Shown: one piece after another, positions 9,998 to 19,550 of the stretch
How the letters are laid out: every line of letters begins with the position of its first letter
Numbering within the stretch: position 1 is the first letter of the stretch
NCBI RefSeq assembly: GCF_000153185.1
Contig: NZ_CH724149.1
Location: 609,661-673,660, forward strand
DNA from: Reinekea blandensis MED297
GTDB taxonomy: Bacteria; Pseudomonadota; Gammaproteobacteria; Pseudomonadales; Natronospirillaceae
Length of the DNA stretch: 64,000 nt
Reading direction: 5' to 3'
The notes under the pieces: generated by a model
What the model saw: only the letters and a program-made list of their open reading frames with translations
The model's database searches: none
Told to the model about the DNA's origin: nothing
Made by a program: the position numbers and the translations under genes

Positions 9998-10112
9998 GGA
10001 GTTTACCCCATCTGAACATGAATCACTCAGTGTAAAGGGGTTTGGGCGTGTAGGTGAAGCCTACTCTGGTCGTAGAACAGAAAAGGGGATATGAAGGATT
10101 GATCATTGCGGT

Positions 10113-10137
10113 GGCGGCCCCGGGTTCCGGGGCCGCC
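10113..10137. terminator. G+C-rich hairpin after the hsp20 gene
   Basis: A perfect 11-bp inverted repeat (GGCGGCCCCGG / CCGGGGCCGCC, 3-base loop) starting 3 bp past the stop of the small heat-shock gene. No T-run follows it on the minus strand, so it may act as an RNA 3'-end stabiliser rather than a classic intrinsic terminator. Confidence 0.55.
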
Positions 10138-10140
10138 GGG

Positions 10141-10599
10141 TCAGACATCAGGCGTCTTGCTGTTCCAGGGTACGAGCGCCGTTAATGGCGATTTCTTGGG
10201 TTTCATCGCTTCGGGTACTTCTTTGAACAGCTCAATGGTCAGCAGACCATTGGCCAGGTTGGCGCCGTTCACCTTGACGTGGTCAGCCAACTGGAACTTC
10301 CGTTCGAAAGAGCGATAGGCGATACCCTGATACAGATACTCGCGTTTCTGGTCGTCTTTTTCTTTTTTGCCACGAACCTGAAGAACGCCGCTTTCGGAAT
10401 GGATTTCCAGCTCTTCTTCGGTGAAGCCGGCGACGGCCAGGGTAATGGTGTACTGGTTTTCACCGGTGACTTCGATGTCATACGGTGGGTAGTTGTTGCC
10501 GTTGCTGCTGCTTTGTGCAGCGGCATCGATCATTTGAGCGATACGGTCAAAACCAATGGTATTGCGGTAAAGTGGGGTGAAATCAAATGCTGTACGCAT
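10141..10599 (-). CDS. ibpA: Small heat-shock protein, IbpA/Hsp20 family
   Basis: An ATP-independent holdase that binds unfolding proteins during heat stress. The 152 residues open with MRTAFDFTPLYRNTIGFDRI, the IbpA/IbpB signature. The alpha-crystallin domain spans about residues 35-130 (YDIEVTGENQYTITLAVAGF through LANGLLTIEL), and a short tail carries the PKK motif. It is a single gene, so IbpA versus IbpB cannot be separated; the symbol marks the family. The leader shows a sigma32 promoter and a ROSE-like RNA thermometer. AGGAG lies 7 bases before the ATG. Confidence 0.92.
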   Translation of the reverse strand: MRTAFDFTPLYRNTIGFDRIAQMIDAAAQSSSNGNNYPPYDIEVTGENQYTITLAVAGFTEEELEIHSESGVLQVRGKKEKDDQKREYLYQGIAYRSFERKFQLADHVKVNGANLANGLLTIELFKEVPEAMKPKKSPLTALVPWNSKTPDV

Positions 10600-10706
10600 G
10601 CCTAATCTCCTATGAGCAAAAGGGGTAAGTACCTTGGCTGATGTTGTTCACACCAGGTACTTCGTTTCTTAGTTAATACAACCCGCTTCGCGGCGTTGTA
10701 TTTCGT
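10600..10706 (-). promoter_or_regulatory. ROSE-like RNA thermometer in the hsp20 leader
   Basis: On the minus strand the 5' leader has three stem-loops in a row. Hairpin I (10675-10702) pairs AATACAAC with GTTGTATT around a CCGC-GAA-GCGG core. Hairpin II (10627-10662) pairs AAGTACCTGG with CCAAGGTACTT. The third (10607-10619) places the motif TTGCT opposite the Shine-Dalgarno AGGAG. The U-U/C-G-C-U motif pairing with AGGA, including a G-G mismatch, is the defining feature of ROSE thermometers on ibpA-type genes. The fold was drawn by eye; the three-base loop of the last hairpin is tight. Confidence 0.72.
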
Positions 10707-10735
10707 AAATAGGGATCCGTGCTGAAGACTTCAAG
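10707..10735 (-). promoter_or_regulatory. Sigma32 heat-shock promoter of hsp20
   Basis: Minus strand reads CTTGAAG (10735-10729), 14 bases, then CCCTATTT (10714-10707). This matches the sigma32 consensus CTTGAAA-N13..15-CCCCATNT closely and sits directly before the ROSE-like leader. Confidence 0.8.
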
Positions 10736-10754
10736 GCCTTAAGTTTAAGATTTT

Positions 10755-11459
10755 TTAACCGCCGTTTCTGTCAGTGGAGGCCAGAAGGGTTTCATATTCG
10801 GTACAGATATTCTCGACCAAATTCGAGGGTTGTCGGTGCTGCTGTGCTTGATAAAACGCCAGCAGTTTACGTAAGTGGCGTTCATGGATCGGTTGTTCAG
10901 GTTGCCAGCCTTGGCCGACCAGTGATGGCTGTAATTGGCTCTGAGACTGGTTAGCGGTATCCGCCAAGGCAATGGTGATCAGTTCGTAGCATCGACCGTT
11001 GTCATCAACGATTCGATCACTCAGCGTCACAATGGGTTGGTGCCGTAGATAGTTTCGGACATAAGCGGTTTTTGTGGCTGGCGAGACCACAAAGCGATAA
11101 TGTCGGGCGCTTGGCTGCTGAAACAGAGCGTCCAGGATCGCGATGGTTTGTTCATCGCCAACACCGGCCAGTATGGCGACCCCTTTCTCGGCTTTCGGTA
11201 ATATGAGCGTCTGGGCTGGACCAACGGACAGCTCGTAAGAGTCAGCACCGTAGCGAATCAATCGATCTTCCAGCGCTGCCATGATGTCGGGGTGGATATC
11301 GTTGAACAGCACACGTTGCGCACGGCCGGCTTCGAGTGCGGCACGGCCCAGTGCCCCGTGGTCACAGCACAGGTCGACCAGCTGGTCGGTGCCGTCAGGA
11401 ATGGTGTCGAACAGCGCTCTCAGGCGCCGACCGAGTCGGGTTTTCTTGGGCATATTCAT
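10755..11459 (-). CDS. TrmK-type tRNA (adenine-N1) methyltransferase
   Basis: A SAM-dependent methyltransferase of the TrmK/COG2384 family, whose Bacillus member makes m1A22 in tRNA. The 234-residue form starts RLRALFDTIPDG, followed by the SAM motif LVDLCCDHGALGRAAL and VLFNDIHPDIMAALEDRL. Later ILAGVGDEQTI (motif IV region) and VVSPATKTAYVRNYL are visible. The start at 11459 (MNMPKKTRLGRR) is preferred over the upstream TTG at 11504. No strong ribosome site decides it. It is divergent from the membrane-protein gene at 11530. RNA target in this organism is inferred only. Confidence 0.75.
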   Translation of the reverse strand: MNMPKKTRLGRRLRALFDTIPDGTDQLVDLCCDHGALGRAALEAGRAQRVLFNDIHPDIMAALEDRLIRYGADSYELSVGPAQTLILPKAEKGVAILAGVGDEQTIAILDALFQQPSARHYRFVVSPATKTAYVRNYLRHQPIVTLSDRIVDDNGRCYELITIALADTANQSQSQLQPSLVGQGWQPEQPIHERHLRKLLAFYQAQQHRQPSNLVENICTEYETLLASTDRNGG

Positions 11460-11529
11460 GGCGGCGGTGTATTTCGGTAACCTAAATCGGGTAAAGTGTC
11501 GCAAACTTTATTAACTGGACCTGAGTTTC

Positions 11530-12270
11530 ATGTCAGAACGTCATTCCAGCCAGTCCGCGACTGGTGCAGGGCAACCTCATAAAGGCGGTTTTTTCAGTAA
11601 TCTGCTGTTTAATATCATCATACCGGTGGTAATTTTAACAAAATTCAGCGGAGAAACGCAGCTCGGACCATTGTGGAGTATTGTGGTCGCGCTGGCCTTC
11701 CCGATTGGTTATGGCCTTTGGGAAATGCGTTTAACCGGTAAGGTTAACGGTTTTTCCGTACTCGGTGTCGTCAGCGTCATTCTGACCGGTGGCATCAGCC
11801 TGTTGCAGTTGGATCCGAAGTACATCGCTATTAAAGAAGCGGCCATTCCCGGGATTATCGGGTTGGCGGTCATTGTCAGCCAGAAGTCTCATCGATCCCT
11901 GGTGAAAATTTTGATTTTCAATGAGCAGATCATTCGCATAGAAAAGGTTCATCACGCGTTAGCTGAACGCGGAAAAACCGGAGAGTTTGAAAAACGCATG
12001 ACCGTCGTCACCTACATCGTCGCCTGTTCGTTTTTCCTGTCATCTGCCTTGAACTATCTGCTCGCGAAAATCGTGCTGCAAAGTCCGCCGGGTACGACGG
12101 CGTTTTCGGAAGAGTTAGGGCGAATGACCGCCTTAAGTTATCCGGTCATTGTCATTCCCAGCATGGTCGTCCTGCTCGGCGCGATCTGGTATCTGTTTAC
12201 CCAGTTGAAAAAGCTGACCGGACTGCCGTTGGAGGAACTGATGGTTGATGGCTCCAAGGAGGATCGCTGA
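11530..12270 (+). CDS. Conserved membrane protein, VC0807-like
   Basis: A 246-residue inner-membrane protein with about six hydrophobic segments: near residues 24-40, 50-67, 76-95, 108-122, 158-180 and 207-228. It resembles a conserved gammaproteobacterial family of unknown function (VC0807 type) whose members have the phrase SIVVALAFPIGYGLWEMR. A short cytoplasmic loop around 125-155 is basic and charged. Its stop shares one base with the start of a thioesterase gene (TGATG), so the two are coupled. No function is claimed. Confidence 0.75.
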   Translation: MSERHSSQSATGAGQPHKGGFFSNLLFNIIIPVVILTKFSGETQLGPLWSIVVALAFPIGYGLWEMRLTGKVNGFSVLGVVSVILTGGISLLQLDPKYIAIKEAAIPGIIGLAVIVSQKSHRSLVKILIFNEQIIRIEKVHHALAERGKTGEFEKRMTVVTYIVACSFFLSSALNYLLAKIVLQSPPGTTAFSEELGRMTALSYPVIVIPSMVVLLGAIWYLFTQLKKLTGLPLEELMVDGSKEDR

Positions 12271-12707
12271 TGGCGCTGACAATGGAAGAGTTTCGGGCGC
12301 AGTATCCGGTCATCATCGAACTACCGGTTCAATGGGGCGATATGGATGCCTTACAGCATGTGAACAACGTGATCTATCTGAAGTGGTTTGAAAGTGCCCG
12401 GATCGAGTACATGAACCGGATTGAGTTCATGTCCCGCCTGGTGTCTGACAATGTCGGTCCGATATTGGCGTCTCAGTCGGTCCGCTATCGATTACCGGTT
12501 GAGTACCCTGATCAGGTGTTGGTCGGCGCATCCGCGAGCAGCTATGAGGCGCGTCAGCTGGTGCACAGCTATGGTGTCTTCAGCCAGCAGAAGCAAGCGC
12601 TGGTTACGACCGGAGAGGCGAGAATGGTGATGTATGACTTTAATCAGGCGAAGAAAGTGGACATCCCTGAAGACATACTGGACAACATCCGTGCGTTAGA
12701 ACCTTAA
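12270..12707 (+). CDS. Acyl-CoA thioesterase, 4HBT/YbgC-like
   Basis: A small hot-dog-fold thioesterase that probably hydrolyses acyl-CoA esters in the cytoplasm. The 145 residues carry the YbgC/4HBT pattern QWGDMDALQHVNNVIYLKWFESARIEY near residues 20-45, with the catalytic Asp in WGDMD. The protein is translationally coupled to the upstream membrane-protein gene, which suggests a membrane-linked substrate. It ends just before a bidirectional terminator shared with rpoD. The exact acyl substrate is unknown. Confidence 0.85.
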   Translation: MALTMEEFRAQYPVIIELPVQWGDMDALQHVNNVIYLKWFESARIEYMNRIEFMSRLVSDNVGPILASQSVRYRLPVEYPDQVLVGASASSYEARQLVHSYGVFSQQKQALVTTGEARMVMYDFNQAKKVDIPEDILDNIRALEP

Positions 12708-12726
12708 AAAACGGTTCCAATAAAGC

Positions 12727-12755
12727 AAAAAAAACCGGCCTCGGCCGGTTTTTTT
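12727..12755. terminator. Bidirectional intrinsic terminator
   Basis: AAAACCGGCC-TC-GGCCGGTTTT hairpin with an A-run on the left and a T-run on the right. It sits between the convergent thioesterase and rpoD genes and can serve both. Confidence 0.92.
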
Positions 12756-12762
12756 ATGACGA

Positions 12763-14607
12763 TTATTCGTCGATGAAGCTTCGCAGATGATCCGATCGGG
12801 ACGGATGCCGCAGTTTGCGCAGCGCTTTGGCTTCGATCTGACGGATCCGCTCACGAGTGACATCAAACTGCTTACCAACCTCTTCCAGAGTGTGGTCAGT
12901 ATTCATGTTGATGCCGAAGCGCATACGCAGAACCTTGGCCTCGCGGGCGGTCAGTCCGGCCAGAACTTCGGTGGTCGCATCACGCAGGCCCGTCGAAGTG
13001 GCTGAGTTCACCGGCAGGATCATGGTGTTGTCTTCGATAAAGTCGCCCAGTGAGCTGTCTTCATCGTCACCAATCGGTGTTTCCAGCGAAATCGGTTCTT
13101 TGGAAATCTTCAGTACTTTACGGATCTTGTCTTCCGGCATGTCCATACGCTCCGCCAGCTCTTCAGGCGTTGGCTCGCGGCCCATTTCCTGAAGCATTTG
13201 ACGGGAAATCCGGTTCAGTTTGTTGATGGTCTCAATCATATGAACCGGGATACGAATGGTGCGTGCCTGGTCGGCAATGGAGCGGGTAATCGCCTGACGA
13301 ATCCACCAGGTGGCGTAGGTTGAGAACTTATAACCACGACGGTATTCGAACTTATCAACCGCTTTCATCAGGCCGATGTTGCCTTCCTGAATCAGATCCA
13401 GGAACTGCAGTCCGCGGTTGGTGTATTTCTTCGCGATGGAAATCACCAGACGCAGGTTGGCCTCGACCATTTCTTTCTTGGCACGACGCGCGCGCGCTTC
13501 ACCGATAGAAATACGACGGTGGATGTCTTTGACTTCCGCCAGGGTAATGCCGGTGTTTTTCTGAATATTACGCAGTTTGCGCTGGGCACGACGAAGTTCG
13601 ACTTCGTAACGGAAGGCTTCGTCGGCGTACTTCGGGTTTTCCAGCAGTTCGTTGAGCCACTCGTCTTCAGTTTCATGGCCTACAAACGCGTCAATAAACG
13701 CCTTGCGGGGCATGTTCAGGGTACGCACACAGATGGCGATGACTTTACGTTCCTGTGAGCGAATTTCTTCGACCGTCGCTTTGATGGGCTCAATGGCATC
13801 ATCGAAAGCTTTCGGCGTCAGCTTAAAGCAGGAGAAGGTTTCACCCATAGAAGACAGGGCAGCGTTGGCTTCTTTGCTGTAGCGGCCTTTTTCTTCGATT
13901 AAGGCTTTCGCGCTCTCCAATTGCTCTTTGAGCAGGGTAAAGCGTTCACGGGCGAGTTCCGGGTCCGGTCCGTTGTCGACTTCGTCATCGGAGTCGTCGT
14001 CATCATCGTCGTCAACATCATCGGACTTATCGTCTTCAGACTGGATGGCGTCGGGTGAGTCAGCGGCGGGTAATGGATCGTCGTCGTCCGGGTCCTGGAA
14101 GCTGGTCAGAATGTCAGACAGGCGACCGCCTTCTTCTTCGAGTGTGTTCTCGTAAGCCCCAATCATACTGTCGATGACGCCCGGGTAGAACGCCATGGCT
14201 TGCATAACTTCGCGGGTGCCTTCCTCAATACGCTTGGCGATGACAATTTCGCCTTCGCGCGTTAACAGCTCGACGGTGCCCATTTCGCGCATGTACATGC
14301 GCACCGGATCGGTCGTCCGGCCGGTATCGGTTTCAACCGCTGCCAAGGCGGCCGCAGCTTCTTCGGTTGCGTCTTCATCAGTGCTCTGGTCGCTTTCAGA
14401 CAGCAGCAACTGGTCGGCATCCGGGGCCTGTTCAAACACCTCGATACCGATGTCATTGATCATGGCGATGATGTCTTCAACCTGATCCGGAGAGTTAATT
14501 TCTTCCGGTAAGTGGTCATTTACTTCGGCAAAAGTCAGGTAACCCTGTTCCTTACCTTTGGCGATCAGCTCTTTTAAACGGGACTGACGCTGAGATTTTT
14601 CAGCCAT
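12763..14607 (-). CDS. rpoD: RNA polymerase primary sigma factor sigma70
   Basis: The housekeeping sigma factor. The 614-residue length matches RpoD. Region 1.1 is at the N-terminus ([20 protein letters not shown]), region 1.2 at [19 protein letters not shown], region 2 at [19 protein letters not shown] and [17 protein letters not shown], and region 4.2 at [20 protein letters not shown]. The non-conserved region between 1.2 and 2.1 contains a very acidic run of Asp, Ser and Glu near residue 200, common in this part of RpoD. It is the last gene of the rpsU-yqeY-dnaG-rpoD block and ends at a bidirectional terminator. Confidence 0.98.
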   Translation of the reverse strand: MAEKSQRQSRLKELIAKGKEQGYLTFAEVNDHLPEEINSPDQVEDIIAMINDIGIEVFEQAPDADQLLLSESDQSTDEDATEEAAAALAAVETDTGRTTDPVRMYMREMGTVELLTREGEIVIAKRIEEGTREVMQAMAFYPGVIDSMIGAYENTLEEEGGRLSDILTSFQDPDDDDPLPAADSPDAIQSEDDKSDDVDDDDDDDSDDEVDNGPDPELARERFTLLKEQLESAKALIEEKGRYSKEANAALSSMGETFSCFKLTPKAFDDAIEPIKATVEEIRSQERKVIAICVRTLNMPRKAFIDAFVGHETEDEWLNELLENPKYADEAFRYEVELRRAQRKLRNIQKNTGITLAEVKDIHRRISIGEARARRAKKEMVEANLRLVISIAKKYTNRGLQFLDLIQEGNIGLMKAVDKFEYRRGYKFSTYATWWIRQAITRSIADQARTIRIPVHMIETINKLNRISRQMLQEMGREPTPEELAERMDMPEDKIRKVLKISKEPISLETPIGDDEDSSLGDFIEDNTMILPVNSATSTGLRDATTEVLAGLTAREAKVLRMRFGINMNTDHTLEEVGKQFDVTRERIRQIEAKALRKLRHPSRSDHLRSFIDE

Positions 14608-14792
14608 AGATAACCTGTAAGCTCTTCAAATGGTTGATAACGCAAGCAAATAGCCGGATAGTGTACAGTAAATCAACAAGTTAGCCAAATTTACTGAATT
14701 GTCCAGCCATGCTGCGACCTGGCTTCCATATTGTGACATTCGGACGATTACTGTCGCTTTCGAAGCCTGTTCGACAGCAGGTCCACACGTTG

Positions 14793-16658
14793 CTACTGCT
14801 TTTTTTGTTTAAGCAGCTCGCGGTATCGCTGCTTTTCTGCATCCGTTAAGGATGGATCGAGCGCCATGACGCGCTGTTTTAAGGCATTGTATTCATCATC
14901 CGGGGCCTTCTGAGTGAGGGCGCGCAAGATTTTTTCAAGTTCTTGTCGTGCAAAGTCTTTTTCGTCTTTGTGGTCATCATTGGCCGCTTCCAGCCAGAGA
15001 TAATCCGAGGCGGCAATGGGAGACAGGGTTTCCCGCAGGCCATGCTGACAAAGATAATCAAAAGCGAAGTAGAGGTCTTTGCGTGGCGCCTGTTGCAATA
15101 GCTCGATGACCCGCTGGAGCAGCTGATGATCCCCGCTGGCTTTCAGGCGTCCCAGCGTTTCCGGCGTTACATAATCGGCCAGATGCGGAAAGCGGATTAA
15201 CCAAGCCAGTGCCCTGTGTACAAACCCAATTCGAACGGACAGTTCTCGTTTTTCAATGACTGGGACGCTGTAAAACTCGCCCTGTGCGTCATCGAACGGT
15301 GGTGGCGCGGTGGGTATGACCGTTTCCGGCATTGGCTCCGCGGGGACGCTAGGGGGTTCCGGTTTAAACTGTTGCTCAATCTGCTCGATGCTCAGCCCGA
15401 CCAGATTTGATAACTGGTTGAGCAATAATTGCTTCATGAAGCCTTCGGGCACTTTATTGATCCAGCCCTGAGCCAGGCTTGCCAGTCGTGCTTTGCCATC
15501 CAACCTGGATATGTCAGCCTGTGTCTGCAGATGTTGATATAGGAAATCCGGCAGGCTTTGAGCCTGTTTGACCCGGCGCATAAAGCCGTCATGGCCTTCT
15601 TTCTGAACCAGTGTATCCGGGTCTTCACCATCGGGCAGGAACAGAAAACGCGCCTGCAGACCGTCTTTCAGACTGCTCATGGTATTGGTCAGCGCACGGA
15701 TGGCGGCCCGGCGTCCGGCTTCATCGCCATCAAAGCAGAAGACAATTTCCGAAGTCTGCTTGAACAGTCGTTGAACGTGAGTTTCGCTGGTGGCCGTTCC
15801 CAGGGTAGCGACCGCATTGCGGACGCCATGCTGAGCCAGAGCCACAACGTCCATATAGCCTTCAACGATGATGATGTTGTCGAAGTCCTTCAGGGCTTTT
15901 CTGGCTTCATAAAGGCCATACAGTTCGTGACCCTTATGGAAAATAGGGGTTTCCGGGCTGTTAAGATATTTGGGTTTTTCGTCGGCGGACATGACCCGCC
16001 CACCAAAGGCGATGACTCGTCCTTTGATGTCTCGAATCGGAAACATCAGGCGGTTACGGAACCGGTCGTAGATCCGGCCGTTGTCATTCTGAGTCAGCAT
16101 GCCGACCTTCAGCAGGGCGCGGTTGGTGTTTTCACTGCGAAAGTGCTGAATCAGGTTATCCCACCCCGGTGGGGCAAATCCGATTTGAAAGGTGTGAACG
16201 GTGTCTTCGGTCAGGCCCCTGCCAAGGATGTAGTCTTGAACGCCCTGTGCATAAGGGTGCTGGTATAACTGGTGCGCGAAATAGTCAGCACAGCTGTTCA
16301 TCAGATCGTGCAGGGTTTTCCGCTGTTGCTGCTGTTGCCGGGCTTTTTCACTGACTTCCTCTCGCGGTACTTCTACCCCGGCGATTCTGGCCAGCTCTTC
16401 GATGGATTCAACGAAGCTGAGGTTGTCGTATTCCTGCAGGAACTTGACGGCGGTTCCGGAGGCGCCGCAGCCAAAACAATAATAAAACTGCTTACCGGGA
16501 TTGACCGAAAAGGAGGGGGAGTTTTCGTTATGGAAGGGGCAGCAGGCCCAGTAATCCTTACCTTTTTTTTTCAGGTCGATGCGATTGCCAATGACTTCCA
16601 GGATATCGGTTCTATCCAGCAAAGAATCGATAAAGTCATTCGGAATTAAACCGGCCAT
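14793..16658 (-). CDS. dnaG: DNA primase
   Basis: Makes RNA primers for replication. The 621 residues show the N-terminal zinc-binding domain (CPFHNENSPSF, then YYCFGCGASG), the TOPRIM core (IIIVEGYMDVVALAQHG and FCFDGDEAGRRAA with the acidic metal-binding residues) and a C-terminal helicase-binding domain ending with a basic RELLKQKKQ tail. It lies between yqeY and rpoD, with a 185-bp gap before rpoD that may carry a separate promoter; none was identified with confidence. Confidence 0.97.
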   Translation of the reverse strand: MAGLIPNDFIDSLLDRTDILEVIGNRIDLKKKGKDYWACCPFHNENSPSFSVNPGKQFYYCFGCGASGTAVKFLQEYDNLSFVESIEELARIAGVEVPREEVSEKARQQQQQRKTLHDLMNSCADYFAHQLYQHPYAQGVQDYILGRGLTEDTVHTFQIGFAPPGWDNLIQHFRSENTNRALLKVGMLTQNDNGRIYDRFRNRLMFPIRDIKGRVIAFGGRVMSADEKPKYLNSPETPIFHKGHELYGLYEARKALKDFDNIIIVEGYMDVVALAQHGVRNAVATLGTATSETHVQRLFKQTSEIVFCFDGDEAGRRAAIRALTNTMSSLKDGLQARFLFLPDGEDPDTLVQKEGHDGFMRRVKQAQSLPDFLYQHLQTQADISRLDGKARLASLAQGWINKVPEGFMKQLLLNQLSNLVGLSIEQIEQQFKPEPPSVPAEPMPETVIPTAPPPFDDAQGEFYSVPVIEKRELSVRIGFVHRALAWLIRFPHLADYVTPETLGRLKASGDHQLLQRVIELLQQAPRKDLYFAFDYLCQHGLRETLSPIAASDYLWLEAANDDHKDEKDFARQELEKILRALTQKAPDDEYNALKQRVMALDPSLTDAEKQRYRELLKQKKQ

Positions 16659-16719
16659 GAGGTCTCTCAGGATCAGATTGTCAGAAACAGCAGATGACGA
16701 CAGTCGTTTGCTGCGTGGG

Positions 16720-17169
16720 TCAGGCGTTCAGAGTGGCCTTGATCCGTTTGCTGATCTCTCCCATATCGGCACGTCCCTGGGCTTTGGGTTTAATCAGGTT
16801 CATCACCTTACCCATGTCAGCCATCGAGCTGGCACCAGTCTGTGCGATAGCGTCAGCGATCAGTTGATCGATTTCTTCGTCACTCATTGCCGCGGGAAGG
16901 AAAGTGGATATCACCCCCAGTTCAAAAGTCTCGGATGCGGCAAGATCCTCGCGTCCCGCTGCTTCAAACTGAGCAATGGAGTCGCGTCGTTGTTTGGACA
17001 TTTTATCCAGTACGGATAAAACACGGGCATCGTCTACGTCGATTCGTTCGTCAACTTCAATGCGTTTGAGCTCCGCCAGAATAAGCCGAATCGTACCGAG
17101 TCGGTCTTTATCCTTGGCGCGCATGGCGTCTTTCATTTCACTGGTCAGACGTTGCTTGAGCTCAGACAT
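16720..17169 (-). CDS. yqeY: GatB/YqeY domain protein
   Basis: A 149-residue YqeY protein, homologous to the tRNA-binding tail domain of the GatB amidotransferase subunit. Characteristic segments are LRLILAELKRIEVDER-like (here TIRLILAELKRIEVDE), MSKQRRDSIAQFEAAGR and the closing MGKVMNLIKPKAQGRADMGE. It sits between rpsU (24 bp away) and dnaG, its usual place in Pseudomonas-type operons. The cellular role is still uncertain in the family. Confidence 0.93.
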   Translation of the reverse strand: MSELKQRLTSEMKDAMRAKDKDRLGTIRLILAELKRIEVDERIDVDDARVLSVLDKMSKQRRDSIAQFEAAGREDLAASETFELGVISTFLPAAMSDEEIDQLIADAIAQTGASSMADMGKVMNLIKPKAQGRADMGEISKRIKATLNA

Positions 17170-17193
17170 GTTCGTTAACCCACGAAATTCGAA

Positions 17194-17409
17194 TCAGTAA
17201 AGACGGTTCATGCGCTTGTTTTCGCGAGACAGCTTCTTAGCGTGTCGCTTAACAGCAGCGGCTGCAGCACGTTTACGAACCCAGGTTGGCTTTTCATAGT
17301 GTTCACGACGGCGTACTTCAGACAGAACACCTGCTTTTTCACATGAACGCTTGAAACGACGCAGTGCTACGTCAAATGGCTCGTTGTCTTTAACTTTTAC
17401 GTGTGGCAT
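17194..17409 (-). CDS. rpsU: 30S ribosomal protein S21
   Basis: A 71-residue basic ribosomal protein that helps initiation on mRNA in the small subunit. The sequence ([20 protein letters not shown], and [20 protein letters not shown]) is unmistakable. It is the first gene of the macromolecular-synthesis operon and has a good sigma70 promoter about 70 bp upstream. Confidence 0.98.
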   Translation of the reverse strand: MPHVKVKDNEPFDVALRRFKRSCEKAGVLSEVRRREHYEKPTWVRKRAAAAAVKRHAKKLSRENKRMNRLY

Positions 17410-17475
17410 TAACTCTTCCTATTTCGTTGTGGGTAGTGCCCAAAACACCGGGTTAGCGGAATTTTGAGGCGCGTA

Positions 17476-17504
17476 ATTGTACTGACCAGGCCCTGCCCGT
17501 GCAA
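17476..17504 (-). promoter_or_regulatory. Sigma70 promoter of rpsU
   Basis: Minus strand reads TTGCAC (17504-17499), a 17-base spacer, then TACAAT (17481-17476). Both hexamers match five of six consensus positions, 67 bp before the rpsU start codon. Confidence 0.75.
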
Positions 17505-17637
17505 GTGAAACTTAGATTAGTGTGCGGGCACCGGTTCGTCGGCCCGGTGATGGCGATGCTCGGTCTTCAGAGGATGTTAAGGGGCAGTAAAACCGGTAAA
17601 CTACGCCGCTTTCTGGGTTCTGTGTCTTGGTAAATCT

Positions 17638-18666
17638 ATGCGAGTTTTGGGAATTGAGTCCTCGTGCGATGAAACCGGCGTTGCAATATACGACGGGGAT
17701 CGCGGCCTGTTGGCTCATCAACTGTACAGTCAGGTAAAGATGCATGCGGAGTTTGGCGGGGTGGTTCCGGAACTGGCCTCTCGTGATCATATCCGCAAGC
17801 TGCTTCCGCTCACCGAGGCTGCGCTTAAGGAGGCCGGGCTCACCCGCAAGGACATTGACGGTGTTGCTTACACGGCAGGTCCGGGTTTGATTGGTGCGCT
17901 GATGGTTGGCGCCGCCGCCGCTCGCTCAATGGCGATGGGACTCGGCGTTCCGGCCGTGGGCGTGCATCACATGGAAGGTCATCTGTTGGCGCCCATGCTT
18001 GAGGATGAGCCGCCGGCCTATCCGTTTGTCGCACTGCTTGTCAGCGGTGGGCACACCCTGCTGGTGGATGTCGCCGCTCCGGGTAGCTATGTCATTTTGG
18101 GCGAATCACTGGATGATGCGGCCGGAGAAGCGTTCGATAAAACCGCCAAAATGATGGGCTTGCCGTACCCCGGTGGCCCGATGCTCAGCCGTATCGCGGA
18201 AAAGGGTGATCCTGATCGATTTTCGTTTCCCCGACCGATGGTCGATCGACCGGGGATGGATTTCAGTTTTTCCGGTCTGAAGACGGCGGTGCGACTTGAA
18301 ATTGCCCGTCACGCAAAAGATGAGAAAGTCGACGAAACGGATATGGCCGATATTGCCAGTGGCTTTCAGCAGGCCGTTGTGGAGACGCTGGCCATCAAAT
18401 GCCGACGGGCGTTACGGGCGACCGGTTATCGTCGGCTGGTGATTGCCGGCGGCGTCAGTGCCAATCGGCACCTCCGCCAGCGACTGGATGAGATGGCCAA
18501 ACAGGAAAAGAGTCGGCTGTACTATCCACGGTCGGAGTTTTGTACCGATAATGGCGCCATGATTGCCTATGCGGGCTGGCTCCGGCTGAGCCATGGGCAG
18601 ACCGCCGATTTGGCGCTTCAGGTACGTCCCCGATGGCCATTGAACGAACTGGAGGCATTAGCATGA
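17638..18666 (+). CDS. tsaD: tRNA threonylcarbamoyladenosine transferase TsaD
   Basis: Catalytic subunit for the t6A37 modification of ANN-decoding tRNAs, acting with TsaB and TsaE. The 342-residue length fits. Motifs: [19 protein letters not shown] at the start, metal-binding [12 protein letters not shown], the nucleotide-binding [12 protein letters not shown], and [13 protein letters not shown]. It is divergent from rpsU, as in E. coli and Pseudomonas. Its stop overlaps the folB start (ATGA at 18663). Confidence 0.97.
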   Translation: MRVLGIESSCDETGVAIYDGDRGLLAHQLYSQVKMHAEFGGVVPELASRDHIRKLLPLTEAALKEAGLTRKDIDGVAYTAGPGLIGALMVGAAAARSMAMGLGVPAVGVHHMEGHLLAPMLEDEPPAYPFVALLVSGGHTLLVDVAAPGSYVILGESLDDAAGEAFDKTAKMMGLPYPGGPMLSRIAEKGDPDRFSFPRPMVDRPGMDFSFSGLKTAVRLEIARHAKDEKVDETDMADIASGFQQAVVETLAIKCRRALRATGYRRLVIAGGVSANRHLRQRLDEMAKQEKSRLYYPRSEFCTDNGAMIAYAGWLRLSHGQTADLALQVRPRWPLNELEALA

Positions 18667-19022
18667 CCGATCAGGTGTACTTATCCGGGTTGAGTCTTTC
18701 AACGCTCATCGGGGTTTATGAATTTGAACGACATGCACCTCAGGAGTTGATCCTGGACTTGACGCTCGACTATGACTGTCGACCGGCAGGAGAGTCGGAC
18801 AACATCGAACGGGCACTCGATTACGATCGGTTATCCCGTCGAATACGGGCCTGGGCGGAATCTCAAACGTTTGAGCTGATTGAAACCTTTGCTGAACGGC
18901 TGTGTCAGTTGATTCACGCTGAGTTTGGTATTCAGCGGATGACATGTCGCATTAATAAGCCGGCCGCAGTCGCAGACTGCGGTGCCGTCGGAATTCAAAT
19001 TAATCGTGCTTTTGGGGGCTGA
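18663..19022 (+). CDS. folB: Dihydroneopterin aldolase
   Basis: Converts 7,8-dihydroneopterin to 6-hydroxymethyl-dihydropterin in folate synthesis. The 119-residue protein starts [19 protein letters not shown] and contains YESERxxPQ-type sequence ([20 protein letters not shown]), [10 protein letters not shown] and the [21 protein letters not shown]-terminus. The ATG at 18663 is chosen because it makes the family N-terminus and overlaps the tsaD stop by 4 bp. folK follows after one base, so this is a tsaD-folB-folK operon. Confidence 0.95.
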   Translation: MTDQVYLSGLSLSTLIGVYEFERHAPQELILDLTLDYDCRPAGESDNIERALDYDRLSRRIRAWAESQTFELIETFAERLCQLIHAEFGIQRMTCRINKPAAVADCGAVGIQINRAFGG

Positions 19023-19023
19023 T

Positions 19024-19524
19024 TTGACCACCGTTTCACTGAGTTTGGGCAGTAACATTGAGCGCTATCGTCACATCAATCGTGGGCTGAATGCCCTGGA
19101 GGCGGCTTTCGGTGCGTTGCTGTGTTCGCCGGTCTATGAGTCCGAAGCCGTCGGCTTTGATGGCAACGCCTTTCTGAACATGATTGCCGCAATCGAAACT
19201 GAGCACTCGCTGTCAGAAGTGGTTCAGATTCTCAAGAATATCGAAGATCAGAATGGCCGGGATCGACAAGGGCCTAAGTTCAGCCCCAGAACGTTGGATA
19301 TAGACGTTGTCACCTACGGCAATGCCGCTGGCGAACTGGAGGGGGTGGAAATGCCCCGGCCTGAGCTGTTTAAGAATGCGTTTGTCGCGTTACCATTGGC
19401 TGATATCTGGCCTGATCGAATGGTCCCGGGGCGAACGCTGAGTTTTCTTGAGCTCTGGCAACAGGAAGGTAATCATCGCCAGGAACTCCGCGCAGTTGAG
19501 TTCCGCAGAGACCGGACGCTCTGA
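19024..19524 (+). CDS. folK: 6-hydroxymethyl-dihydropterin pyrophosphokinase
   Basis: Adds pyrophosphate to hydroxymethyl-dihydropterin, the step after FolB. The 166-residue form begins TTG at 19024, one base after the folB stop, giving MTTVSLSLGSNIERYRHIN, the family N-terminus. The HPPK signature is present as DRQGPKFSPRTLDIDVVTY with the two magnesium-binding Asp residues, followed by MPRPELFKNAFVALPLADI. It is somewhat short after that and has an ordinary C-terminus. Confidence 0.94.
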   Translation: MTTVSLSLGSNIERYRHINRGLNALEAAFGALLCSPVYESEAVGFDGNAFLNMIAAIETEHSLSEVVQILKNIEDQNGRDRQGPKFSPRTLDIDVVTYGNAAGELEGVEMPRPELFKNAFVALPLADIWPDRMVPGRTLSFLELWQQEGNHRQELRAVEFRRDRTL

Positions 19525-19550
19525 GTTCGGTCTCTTTCGAACATCGACTG

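Noticed and set aside
15558-16268. 236-codon plus-strand frame opposite dnaG
   Set aside because: Shadow of dnaG; no ribosome site or family features.
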